A stretch of DNA of 10,282 nucleotides from an uncultured Bacillota bacterium (GCA_946408315.1 CAMJRV010000054.1:1-10282), one strand, 5' to 3'; counted from the first letter of the stretch, positions 1-6,255 are shown. Notes: a model not told the origin generated them from the letters alone. Numbers and translations: made by a program.

Positions 1-843
1 CATTTCCTGGAAGCCAACGACGGAGCCGGAAATACATTCAAGGCTACAGCAAAGCCGGTGCTGATCGGTACCGCGGTAGTCGGCGCCACCACCATGATTT
101 TCTCGCTGATCCTCGTGATCGAAAAGGTCCTCGGCGTACAGCCAGAAATGATCTTGAACATGCTCAATCCGTACACGATCTTAGGCTTTATCTGCGGAGG
201 CGCAGTCATCTTCTGGTTCACGGGAGCTTCCATGCAGGCCGTATCTGCGGGAGCATATAAGGCTGTAGAATATATCAAGAAAAATATCCAGCTTGACGAA
301 AGCGCAGACCTGAAGGCTTCCACCGAGAAGTCAAAGGAAGTTGTCAAGATCTGTACCCAATATGCGCAAAGAGGGATGATGAATATCTTTATCGTAATCT
401 TCACCTTCACCCTGGCGTTTGCGTTCTTCTCCGCTCCGGCGAAGAGCCCGAATCCGGTGGCCTTCTTCGTATCATACCTGATCTCGATCGCCGTATTCGG
501 ACTGTTCCAGGCGATCTTTATGGCAAATGCCGGCGGAAGCTGGGATAACGCCAAGAAGGTGGTTGAAGTCGACCTGAAGATGAAGGGAACCGAGCTTCAC
601 GATGCTACGATCGTCGGAGATACGGTAGGAGATCCGTTCAAGGATACTTCCTCTGTAGCGCTGAACCCGATCATCAAGTTTACGACGCTGTTCGGGCTGC
701 TGGCAATGGAAATCGCCATTACCGACGCTTTCAAAAATATAGCGCCTTACGTCGGCGCGGTATTGTTCGTGATCGGTCTGGTATTTGTATATCGTTCCTT
801 CTACTCCATGAGAATTAAGACGACGGTCGAAAACGACAAATAA
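1..843 (+). CDS. hppA: Membrane-integral (Na+ or H+ pumping) pyrophosphatase, C-terminal part
   Basis: The reading frame is open from the first base, so the start lies outside the window; 280 residues remain. The family hydrolyses cytoplasmic pyrophosphate and uses the energy to pump Na+ or H+ out through the membrane. Family signatures are visible: GAGNTFKA at residues 8-15, GGSWDNAKK at 178-186 and GDTVGDPFKDTS at 206-217, the last two being part of the Mg-pyrophosphate site with its Asp and Lys residues. About six hydrophobic segments can be seen (roughly 18-42, 55-78, 122-145, 148-173, 222-240, 246-265). The lysine at fragment residue 14 sits where K+-dependent enzymes carry alanine (GNTTAA versus GNTTKA), which suggests a K+-independent enzyme. 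The pumped ion cannot be decided, because the gate residues are mostly upstream of the window. A strong terminator follows 24 bases after the stop. Confidence 0.95.
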   Translation, partial: HFLEANDGAGNTFKATAKPVLIGTAVVGATTMIFSLILVIEKVLGVQPEMILNMLNPYTILGFICGGAVIFWFTGASMQAVSAGAYKAVEYIKKNIQLDESADLKASTEKSKEVVKICTQYAQRGMMNIFIVIFTFTLAFAFFSAPAKSPNPVAFFVSYLISIAVFGLFQAIFMANAGGSWDNAKKVVEVDLKMKGTELHDATIVGDTVGDPFKDTSSVALNPIIKFTTLFGLLAMEIAITDAFKNIAPYVGAVLFVIGLVFVYRSFYSMRIKTTVENDK

Positions 844-863
844 AGGCTGAAAAGCTGAAAATA

Positions 864-901
864 GAAAGAGCATTATGCGGTTTGCATAATGCTCTTTTTT
901 T
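864..901. terminator. Intrinsic terminator between convergent hppA and hemerythrin genes
   Basis: A perfect 12-bp stem (AGAGCATTATGC at 867-878 pairs with 884-895) closes a 5-nt loop and is followed by a T run at 896-901. The stem can be extended by A-T pairs. It ends the pyrophosphatase transcript. On the other strand the hairpin lies just past the hemerythrin stop, but its T tract is weaker in that direction. Confidence 0.9.
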
Positions 902-907
902 AGATTT

Positions 908-1312
908 TTACTTTCTGTTGGCCGCATACTTTCCGATCTTTTTGTCCTCGATGGAAATATGTCTCAGCAGCCAGTCCACGACCATCTGGTTTGCATTCAG
1001 AACAACCAGAATATTTCCGCCGGACTCCTGATAGTCCTTCTTCAGGCTTGCAAGTGAAGCGATGAAGTCGGCATGCATTTTTTTATGTTCGTTTAAGGCC
1101 GGATAACCGATGGATTGCATATAGCCTTCTTCACTGTGGAAGTGCTGCTTTGTGTAATCGTCCAGGAAGTTCAGCATTTCGGAAATAAATTCCTTAGACC
1201 TGTTGTTTCTGCCCGCTTCAAAAAGCTGGTCGGCCTTTTCAAAGAGCGTTTTGTGTTGCTGGTCGATGCTGCTCACGCCGACGGCCAGATTCGGTGTCCA
1301 TTCTATTGCCAT
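908..1312 (-). CDS. Bacteriohemerythrin, single domain
   Basis: This 134-residue protein is a complete single-domain hemerythrin, a four-helix bundle that binds O2 at a di-iron centre in the cytoplasm. All seven expected iron ligands are present: His20 (in DQQH), His57 and Glu61 (HFHSE), His76 and His80 (HKKMH), and His118 and Asp123 (HISIED). The length is typical for the family and there is no fused signalling domain, so it is probably an O2 carrier, scavenger or sensor rather than a chemoreceptor module. It is the second gene of a two-gene unit, 12 bases after the superoxide reductase stop. A short AAAGG lies upstream of the ATG. The pairing suggests a role in keeping O2 low while the first gene removes superoxide. 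That division of labour is inferred; the family call is secure. Confidence 0.95.
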   Translation of the reverse strand: MAIEWTPNLAVGVSSIDQQHKTLFEKADQLFEAGRNNRSKEFISEMLNFLDDYTKQHFHSEEGYMQSIGYPALNEHKKMHADFIASLASLKKDYQESGGNILVVLNANQMVVDWLLRHISIEDKKIGKYAANRK

Positions 1313-1324
1313 GACGATAACCTT

Positions 1325-1711
1325 TTATGCCTCGGCTTTCCACAATCCATGCAGATTGCAGTATTCATATGCCGCTTTCAGGGTTTCGCCGTCACTCAGC
1401 GCGAAGACTGCCTTCGGTTCAGCGCCAACTTCCAGGTATTTGAACTGTCCGCCCAAATTTGTGTGAAGATAGATCCAGGAAATGTGATGTTCCTCCAGCA
1501 TCGGATGAGCAACGCTTCCAACTGTTACCGTTACCTTGCCGCCTGCCGATTCGATGACCGGTACATGCTTTTCCGTAGCTCCGTCGGAGGTGTTTGCAGT
1601 CAGTTCTTTCATTTCTTCGCCGCAGCAGACAACCGCAACTCCGGAATCCTCCAGCTTAGTGATGATGTTTCCGCAATGCTTGCAGATAAAAAATCTAGGG
1701 TCTTTACTCAT
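1325..1711 (-). CDS. dfx: Desulfoferrodoxin-type superoxide reductase (two iron centres)
   Basis: Superoxide reductase reduces superoxide to hydrogen peroxide without releasing O2, a typical anaerobe defence; electrons normally come from rubredoxin. This is the two-domain (2Fe) form. The N-terminal desulforedoxin domain carries Cys10, Cys13, Cys29 and Cys30. The C-terminal catalytic domain carries His49, His69, His75, Cys118 and His121, with the conserved Glu47-Lys48 pair next to the active site. Length is 128 residues, normal for the family. An upstream in-frame ATG at 1732 exists, but the ATG at 1711 is chosen because an AAAGGAGAT ribosome binding site lies just before it (1719-1727) and residue numbering then matches the known family. 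It is the first gene of a unit with hemerythrin, under the promoter at 1758-1763. No rubredoxin gene is seen in the window. Confidence 0.96.
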   Translation of the reverse strand: MSKDPRFFICKHCGNIITKLEDSGVAVVCCGEEMKELTANTSDGATEKHVPVIESAGGKVTVTVGSVAHPMLEEHHISWIYLHTNLGGQFKYLEVGAEPKAVFALSDGETLKAAYEYCNLHGLWKAEA

Positions 1712-1750
1712 GTTTAATATCTCCTTTCTCATACCAAAGTCTTAGTAAAC

Positions 1751-1766
1751 TACAAAAATTATACCA
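1751..1766 (-). promoter_or_regulatory. Promoter of the superoxide reductase-hemerythrin unit
   Basis: Read on the minus strand, TGTGGTATAAT contains a consensus -10 (TATAAT at 1763-1758) with the TG of an extended -10 element. The -35 region is poor, which fits an extended -10 promoter. The start of transcription would be near 1750, about 40 bases before the ATG. A short palindrome, TAGT-AA-ACTA (1743-1752), lies right at that point. Confidence 0.75.
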
Positions 1767-1800
1767 CATTCCGCCGGAGTTGAAACTTAAATAAAGAAGA

Positions 1801-1850
1801 AAGGTTAAAATATCGGGGATGGAAATGCTCTCTGCTCCGATCTGAACCTT
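1801..1850. repeat. Imperfect two-part inverted repeat upstream of the CoA ligase promoter
   Basis: AAGGTT (1801-1806) pairs with AACCTT (1845-1850), and inside it ATCGG (1812-1816) pairs with CCGAT (1837-1841), leaving a 20-base centre. The right arm overlaps the -35 hexamer TTGAAA at 1849-1854. It lies before the predicted transcription start, so it would act as DNA, for instance as a regulator site, if it acts at all. Confidence 0.4.
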
Positions 1851-1877
1851 GAAAGGGGGTATCGGCTGTGTTATGAT
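1849..1877 (+). promoter_or_regulatory. Promoter for the CoA ligase-ACT unit
   Basis: TTGAAA (1849-1854), a 17-base spacer and TATGAT (1872-1877) form a good sigma-A-type promoter, with a TGT extended -10 just before the -10 hexamer. Transcription would begin near 1884, giving a leader of about 130 nt before the ATG at 2013. Confidence 0.75.
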
Positions 1878-1883
1878 GTATTT

Positions 1884-2012
1884 GTAGGTAAGTAGGTTGG
1901 TAAGCGGCATATACATAAAATCACGCAGCTTGATCTTGATAAAGGTTCGATACTTCTGCTTGCCGGAAGTGTCGTTTTTTATTTAGAAATATTCCGGGAG
2001 GTATGGAGGAAC
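1884..2012 (+). promoter_or_regulatory. Untranslated leader with candidate attenuator / RNA switch
   Basis: The leader between the predicted transcription start and the CoA ligase contains a full intrinsic terminator (1948-1980) that would stop transcription before the gene. Upstream bases 1898-1906 (TGGTAAGCG) can pair with the whole terminator loop, 1957-1965 (TGCTTGCCG), counting G-U pairs, and the pairing can extend by one base pair on each side into the stem. That offers either a competing antiterminator or a pseudoknot. I recognise no known riboswitch or T-box consensus. Regulation by attenuation is inferred. Confidence 0.5.
1948..1980 (+). terminator. Intrinsic terminator inside the CoA ligase leader
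   Basis: CGATACTTC (1948-1956) pairs with GAAGTGTCG (1966-1974) over 9 bp with one G-U pair, with a 9-nt loop, followed directly by six T residues and then ATTT. It sits between the promoter at 1849-1877 and the ATG at 2013, which is the arrangement of an attenuator. An alternative is that it ends some short upstream transcript. Confidence 0.75.
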
Positions 2013-3326
2013 ATGTTTGACGGCAAAATATGGAGCAGGGAAGAGACTCTGGACAGAGACGAATTTGAGCGGATTCAGCTTGAACGGCTGAAGGAAACGG
2101 TAGAGAGGGTTTATCAGTGCGTACCCCATTATAAAAAAAAGCTGACAGAAGCGGGGATCGAGCCGGGAGATATCCGATCGTTGTCCGACCTGTCCCGCAT
2201 TCCGTTTACGGTAAAGGATGATTTTCGGGAGAATTACCCCTTTGGGCTCTTTTCGGTGCCGCAGAAGGAGGTCGTAAGACTTCACGCATCCTCCGGAACG
2301 ACCGGAAAACCGACGGTGGTCGGATATACGAAAAAGGACATGGATACCTGGAGTGAGCTGATCGCGAGATTGGTCACCATGGCCGGCGTAACCGACGAGG
2401 ATACGGCGCAAATCTCTTTTGGATACGGACTGTTCACAGGCGCCTTCGGCCTCCATCAGGGGCTGGAGCGGGTCGGCGCATCGGTCATTCCCATGTCGAG
2501 CGGAAATACAGAGAAACAGATCATGATCATGAAGGACTTCGGAACAACGGCGCTGATCAGCACCCCTTCCTATGCGCTGCACATGGCCGAAGTCGCAGGC
2601 GAGATGGGAATCGATCCGAAAAAGGAGCTGAAGCTGAAATGGGGCCTGTTCGGAGGCGAAGGCTCTACGGAGGGAATGCGAAAAGAGATCAATGAGCGGT
2701 GGGGCCTCTTTGCAACTGAAAATTACGGCATGAGCGAGCTGATCGGCCCGGGTGTGTCGGGCGAATGTCTGGCGATGAAAGGGATGCATATCAGTGAAGA
2801 TCATTTTCTGCCCGAGATCATCGACCCCAACACCGGAGAGGTGCTGGGCGAAGGGGAAGTGGGAGAGCTTGTCATCACGACGATTACGAAAGAAGCGCTG
2901 CCGATCTTAAGATATAGAACCAAGGATATCACTTCGCTCCATTACGAAAGATGTGAATGCGGAAGAACGACGGTCAGAATGTCCAAAATACAGGGACGTT
3001 CAGACGACATGCTGATTTTGGGCGGCGTCAACGTGTTCCCGTCGCAGATCGAGGATGTGCTGCTGCGGATCAACGGAATCGGACCTCATTATCAGATCAA
3101 AGTATTCAAAAAAGGTTACCTGGATAAAATCGAGGTTGATGTTGAGCTGGTTGATGCAGATCTTCTGGACTCCTTCGCACTTCTGGAAAATTTGAACGGT
3201 AAGATCAGACATCAATTGAGAACGGTGCTCGGCATCGAAGCCAAGGTCAACCTTGTAGAACCGAGAAGTCTTGCTAGATTTGAAGGAAAAGCAAAAAGAG
3301 TAATCGATATGAGGGAGGGAAAATAG
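2013..3326 (+). CDS. paaK: Phenylacetate-CoA ligase family (AMP-forming aryl-CoA ligase)
   Basis: This 437-residue enzyme belongs to the adenylate-forming PaaK family, which activates phenylacetate or related aryl acids with ATP and CoA in the cytoplasm. Visible signatures are the ATP-binding loop SSGTTGKP (93-100), [13 protein letters not shown] in the middle, NYGMSE (237-242), YRTKD with Asp305 that contacts the ribose, and [16 protein letters not shown] from 328 in the hinge and C-terminal domain. Length is normal. The start follows GGGAGGT at 1996-2002; a second GGAGG at 2005-2009 is very close to the ATG. A competing ATG at 2003 would give only five codons. The TAG stop is followed immediately by the ATG of an ACT-domain gene, so the two are co-translated. 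In anaerobes such ligases often work with indolepyruvate or 2-oxoacid ferredoxin oxidoreductases on aromatic amino acid products. That substrate is inferred, since no oxidoreductase is in view. Confidence 0.9.
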   Translation: MFDGKIWSREETLDRDEFERIQLERLKETVERVYQCVPHYKKKLTEAGIEPGDIRSLSDLSRIPFTVKDDFRENYPFGLFSVPQKEVVRLHASSGTTGKPTVVGYTKKDMDTWSELIARLVTMAGVTDEDTAQISFGYGLFTGAFGLHQGLERVGASVIPMSSGNTEKQIMIMKDFGTTALISTPSYALHMAEVAGEMGIDPKKELKLKWGLFGGEGSTEGMRKEINERWGLFATENYGMSELIGPGVSGECLAMKGMHISEDHFLPEIIDPNTGEVLGEGEVGELVITTITKEALPILRYRTKDITSLHYERCECGRTTVRMSKIQGRSDDMLILGGVNVFPSQIEDVLLRINGIGPHYQIKVFKKGYLDKIEVDVELVDADLLDSFALLENLNGKIRHQLRTVLGIEAKVNLVEPRSLARFEGKAKRVIDMREGK

Positions 3327-3758
3327 ATGCTGATTAAACAGTTGTCAATCTTTATACCAAACAAGAAGGGGAGCCTGTCCCAGCTGACGGATATCCTTAC
3401 AGCGCACAATATCGATATCCGGGCCATCGCCGTATTCGACACGGCCGAATTCGGCATCCTGAGAATTGTCGTGGACGATCCGGACCGCGCCGTTGAAATC
3501 CTCAATAAAGAGGGTGTCGTGGCTAAGGTCAGCAAGGTCATCGCCGTAGAGCCGGAGGATAAGCCCGGCAGCCTGAACCAGATCTTCGACATCCTGAAAA
3601 ACGTGGATATCAATATCGAATACATCTATTCCTTTATCATGAGAAAGAAGGAAATGCCGTACATCGTCCTGAAGGTGGACCAACAGGAAAAGGCGGTCGA
3701 AGAACTGACCGCCAATGGAATCAACGTGATCAACAAAGAAGAGATTTACGCAAAATAA
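3327..3758 (+). CDS. Tandem ACT-domain protein (small ligand-binding regulator)
   Basis: The 143 residues form two ACT domains in a row, about 1-70 and 71-141, with nothing else attached. Each begins with a strand, then the characteristic turn glycine at the start of the first helix (KKGSL with Gly15, KPGSL with Gly81). ACT domains bind amino acids or similar small molecules and often control a partner enzyme. The ATG directly abuts the TAG of the CoA ligase and its ribosome binding site (GGGAGGG, 3313-3319) lies inside that gene, so production is tightly coupled. The likely role is to sense an amino acid, possibly an aromatic one, and control the ligase or a related enzyme; this is inferred from linkage. 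Free-standing ACT pairs of this kind are usually annotated only as amino-acid-binding proteins. Confidence 0.85.
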   Translation: MLIKQLSIFIPNKKGSLSQLTDILTAHNIDIRAIAVFDTAEFGILRIVVDDPDRAVEILNKEGVVAKVSKVIAVEPEDKPGSLNQIFDILKNVDINIEYIYSFIMRKKEMPYIVLKVDQQEKAVEELTANGINVINKEEIYAK

Positions 3759-3759
3759 A

Positions 3760-3786
3760 CGATACGGGGGGATTCCCCCCATATCG
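3760..3786. terminator. GC-rich hairpin terminator between convergent genes
   Basis: CGATA and GGGGGG pair with CCCCCC and TATCG around a 3-nt ATT loop, with one C/A mismatch at 3765/3781. There is no T run after it on the plus strand. On the minus strand it is followed by a T-rich stretch (TCGTTTATTTTG), so it is better placed to end the minus-strand gene, whose stop is two bases away, and may stop both. Confidence 0.7.
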
Positions 3787-3787
3787 A

Positions 3788-4360
3788 TCAAATGTGAAAT
3801 CGTAGCTTTAACACCCCGTCCTCGCTGCTGACATAGTCGATGTTCAGCTCGGGCGGGATTTTTTCTGCGAATTCCAGAGCGTCCAGATCGATGAAGATAC
3901 TATCTTTCTCGACCTGAATGAAATCTGCCTTCATCATTTCCGCCGCCACCTGGAGGAAGCTCCCCTTCAGCCCGGCAGCCTTGAGCGCCATGTTCTGCAC
4001 GAAGTTGCCTTCCGATCTTACATCCTCCCTGTAAGAAAAGCGGAGTTTGTGTGTACTGCCCTGGAAATCAAACTCTGTGACCGTGAGCATGTATTTTGCT
4101 TTCAGCCGGCCAAGCTGTTTTGCATCGATGTCCAGGTCCACAAAGATCGCGTCCTGATTGAACAGGAGCTCATAATCATTCAGATAGGGTCCGGCCTTAT
4201 CCATGATGAGCATTTTGATATCGCGATTGATTATCTTTTCAGGGATCGCAAGGATACCCCTTTCCACGTCCTCCGGTCTGAAATTCTCCAGCAGAGAAAC
4301 GGCTGTATCCTTATTTCTGAGCAGGAAGCCCAGCAAGTTTTTCAAGCCTGCATCCGTCAT
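3788..4360 (-). CDS. Unrecognised 190-residue protein with an internal duplication
   Basis: I do not recognise a family. The protein is soluble-looking, with no signal peptide and no membrane segment. Two copies of one unit can be seen, about residues 40-108 and 121-188, roughly 80 apart. Each has a predicted helix, then a strand with DAIFVDLD (70-77) or DSIFIDLD (153-160), a variable middle (YMLTV / ELNID), and a closing strand HKLRFSY (104-110) or LKLRFHI (184-190). The start is set at the ATG at 4360, because GAGGTG (4372-4367) is well placed before it; an in-frame GTG at 4369 lies inside that ribosome binding site. It is a single gene, convergent with the CoA ligase unit and divergent from speD, sharing a 177-base promoter region with the latter. 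The paired beta-rich repeats suggest a lipid-, ligand- or partner-binding domain, but no function can be assigned. Confidence 0.85.
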   Translation of the reverse strand: MTDAGLKNLLGFLLRNKDTAVSLLENFRPEDVERGILAIPEKIINRDIKMLIMDKAGPYLNDYELLFNQDAIFVDLDIDAKQLGRLKAKYMLTVTEFDFQGSTHKLRFSYREDVRSEGNFVQNMALKAAGLKGSFLQVAAEMMKADFIQVEKDSIFIDLDALEFAEKIPPELNIDYVSSEDGVLKLRFHI

Positions 4361-4386
4361 AAAAATCACCTCATAATTTAATGGTA

Positions 4387-4403
4387 TAGGGATATTATAC
4401 CAC
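4387..4403 (-). promoter_or_regulatory. Promoter of the unknown minus-strand gene
   Basis: On the minus strand TGTGGTATAAT holds a consensus -10 (4399-4394) with an extended -10 TG. No good -35 is visible. Transcription would start near 4387, about 26 bases before the ATG. The same eleven bases form the core of the superoxide reductase promoter. Confidence 0.7.
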
Positions 4404-4445
4404 AGAATATATTTCCTTAATCCAAAGGGCTGCTGATCTTGAAAA

Positions 4446-4462
4446 AATGGACCAAGTCCATT
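4446..4462. promoter_or_regulatory. 17-bp palindrome overlapping the speD -35: candidate operator
   Basis: AATGGACCAAGTCCATT is a perfect 7-bp inverted repeat around CAA. Its right arm overlaps the first two bases of the speD -35 hexamer (4461-4466), where a bound repressor would block RNA polymerase. It lies upstream of both divergent transcription starts, so it is not in either RNA. GATC at 4435-4438 and 4472-4475 flank it almost symmetrically. Confidence 0.55.
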
Positions 4463-4489
4463 GCATTTTTGGATCGCTGGTGCTACAAT
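4461..4489 (+). promoter_or_regulatory. Promoter of speD-speE
   Basis: TTGCAT (4461-4466), a 17-base spacer and TACAAT (4484-4489) with a TGC extended -10. Transcription would begin near 4496. This rules out the in-frame TTG at 4496 as a normal start and supports the TTG at 4538. Confidence 0.75.
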
Positions 4490-4537
4490 GTATAATTGTC
4501 CAAATTAATCAAAGAGAAAGGTTGTGGGAATGTAAAA

Positions 4538-5320
4538 TTGGAAAAATTACAATTATATGGCTTCAATAATTTGACCAAAACATTGAGCTTTAACATGTAT
4601 GACATTTGCTACACCAAGACGGTGGAGGACCGGAAAGCGTATATCGAATATATCGACGAGCAGTACAATGCCGCCAAGCTGACCGAGATCCTTAGGAATG
4701 TCACCGAAATTATCGGTGCGAAAATTTTGAATATCGCAGTCCAGGATTATGATCCGCAGGGTTCCAGTGTGACGATTCTGATTTGCGAGGGAAGCTGTCC
4801 CCCGGAATCCGAAGTTTTGGTGGACAACCCCTCTGTTGTTGCTCATTTAGATAAAAGTCATATAACGGTGCACACGTATCCTGAATATCATCCCGACGGG
4901 GGCGTCTGTACGTTCCGCGCGGATATCGACGTGTCCACCTGCGGAGAAATTTCACCTCTGATGGCATTGAATTATCTGATTGAAAGCTTTGCTGCCGACA
5001 TGATGACGCTGGATTACCGCGTGAGAGGCTTTACGAGAGATATCACCGGAAAAAAGATGTTCATCGATCATAAGCTGAGTTCGATCCAGAATTATATCCA
5101 ACAGGATATCATCGACCAGTATTACATGATCGATGTTAACGTATTCCAGGAGAATATCTTCCATACCAAGTGCAAGCTGAAGAGCTTTGATCTGGATAAT
5201 TACTTTTTTAATTTTTCTGTGGATGATATTTCCACGGATGAGATCAATTTGATCACATCAAAACTAAGAAAAGAAATGGATGAAGTTTTTTACGGCAGGA
5301 ATATGCCGGATAAGATTTAG
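4538..5320 (+). CDS. speD: S-adenosylmethionine decarboxylase, long (E. coli) type proenzyme
   Basis: SpeD decarboxylates S-adenosylmethionine to give the aminopropyl donor for spermidine. The 260-residue protein matches the long E. coli-type enzyme nearly end to end ([68 protein letters not shown]), rather than the short Bacillus/Thermotoga type. The proenzyme cuts itself between Lys106 and Ser107, turning the serine into the pyruvoyl cofactor; Cys135 matches the conserved catalytic cysteine. The start is placed at TTG 4538, because the homology begins there and earlier codons fall at the transcription start. Its ribosome binding site is weak (GTGGGA, 4524-4529). An ATG directly followed by TAA (4530-4535) lies just before it. 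speE follows after 11 bases, so the two form one operon. Confidence 0.95.
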   Translation: MEKLQLYGFNNLTKTLSFNMYDICYTKTVEDRKAYIEYIDEQYNAAKLTEILRNVTEIIGAKILNIAVQDYDPQGSSVTILICEGSCPPESEVLVDNPSVVAHLDKSHITVHTYPEYHPDGGVCTFRADIDVSTCGEISPLMALNYLIESFAADMMTLDYRVRGFTRDITGKKMFIDHKLSSIQNYIQQDIIDQYYMIDVNVFQENIFHTKCKLKSFDLDNYFFNFSVDDISTDEINLITSKLRKEMDEVFYGRNMPDKI

Positions 5321-5331
5321 GAGGTGCGATT

Positions 5332-6210
5332 ATGCTGTTAAAGAATAGTGATTTATGGTTTTCAGAATATTATATGGACGACGATGTGAAGTTGTCCCTC
5401 AAGATCGGAGAGGTGCTCCACGTGGAGCAGACACCGTTTCAGAAGTTGGAGGTCTTCCGCAATGATACCTTCGGCGTCTTTATGGTCCTCGACGGATATA
5501 CCCAGGTAACGGAAAAGGATGAGTTTGTTTACCACGACATGATCTGCCATCCTGCCATGTGCGTCAATCCCGATATCAAGAACGTCCTGATCATCGGAGC
5601 CGGCGACGGCGGTACGGCAAGAGAAGTCGCAAGATATAAGTCCATTGAGAAGATCGATATGGTTGAAATCGACGAATCTGTCGTTCGGGCGTGCCAGAAG
5701 TTCATGCCGTCCACTTCTTCCGTCTTCACCAGCGAACCGAGACTCAACCTGATGTTTGCCGACGGACTGAAGTTCGTAAAGGAAGCTCCGGCTGGCTCTT
5801 ACGACCTGATTCTGGTGGATTCCACCGACCCGGCAGGACCGGGGGAAGGGCTGTTCACCGTGGGATTCTATCAGGATTGCTACAGAGTGCTCAGCGACAA
5901 GGGCATCCTGATCAACCAGCATGAAGGCGCTTTCTACGATGGCGACATCGAAGAGATGAAAAAAGCCCATGCAAAGATCAAGAAGACGTTCCCCATCGCG
6001 AAGGTTTTCGGTTTCAATACCCCGACCTATGCTTCCGGCTATTGGTATTTCGGATTTGCCTCAAAGATCTTCGATCCGATTGCCGACATGAAGCCTGAAA
6101 TCTGGAGCAAGTTAGGTTTGAAGACGAGATATTATAATGTGGATCTCCACAAGGGAGCTTTCGCTCTGCCGAATTACGTACAGGACATTCTGGCGTCGGT
6201 AGAGGTGTAA
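5332..6210 (+). CDS. speE: Spermidine synthase (polyamine aminopropyltransferase)
   Basis: SpeE moves the aminopropyl group from decarboxylated S-adenosylmethionine to putrescine, giving spermidine and methylthioadenosine. The 292-residue protein has the N-terminal beta domain and a Rossmann methyltransferase-like core. Motifs seen are DEFVYHDM, IIGAGDGG (87-94, with Asp92), MVEID (110-114), the active-site region DSTDPAGPGEGLFT starting at Asp163 with Asp166, and PTYASGYW near the C-terminus. Length is normal. A full AGGAGGTG site overlaps the speD stop (5319-5326), far stronger than the speD site, so SpeE may be made in excess over SpeD. No gene for putrescine or agmatine production is present here. 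Use of another diamine acceptor cannot be excluded. A terminator closes the operon at 6256-6288. Confidence 0.95.
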   Translation: MLLKNSDLWFSEYYMDDDVKLSLKIGEVLHVEQTPFQKLEVFRNDTFGVFMVLDGYTQVTEKDEFVYHDMICHPAMCVNPDIKNVLIIGAGDGGTAREVARYKSIEKIDMVEIDESVVRACQKFMPSTSSVFTSEPRLNLMFADGLKFVKEAPAGSYDLILVDSTDPAGPGEGLFTVGFYQDCYRVLSDKGILINQHEGAFYDGDIEEMKKAHAKIKKTFPIAKVFGFNTPTYASGYWYFGFASKIFDPIADMKPEIWSKLGLKTRYYNVDLHKGAFALPNYVQDILASVEV

Positions 6211-6255
6211 AAATCCGACCGAGATATCGGACTGAAATTTTATAGAAACGAATAG

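Noticed and set aside
1704..1916. Minus-strand open frame of 70 codons upstream of the superoxide reductase gene.
   Set aside because: It spans both predicted promoters, runs out of frame into the reductase start, and its composition is not protein-like.
1884..1947. Known riboswitch or T-box in the CoA ligase leader.
   Set aside because: I looked for the T-box bulge sequence and for c-di-GMP, fluoride and guanidine signatures and saw none; GTAGGTAAGTAGG only superficially recalls part of the c-di-GMP aptamer.
2013..2804. Long open frame on the minus strand opposite the CoA ligase.
   Set aside because: It lies fully antisense to a well-supported gene, is rich in His, Arg and Cys as expected of an antisense shadow, and has no ribosome binding site.
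4496..4537. In-frame TTG at 4496 as the speD start, adding 14 residues.
   Set aside because: It coincides with the predicted transcription start and the extra residues are not part of the family; homology begins at TTG 4538.
5362..5970. 202-codon open frame on the minus strand opposite speE.
   Set aside because: Antisense shadow of speE, whose motifs are complete on the plus strand.
6211..6245. Small hairpin just after the speE stop (TCCGA / TCGGA).
   Set aside because: Only five base pairs with a mostly AT surround; the clear terminator is the 11-bp hairpin at 6256-6288.
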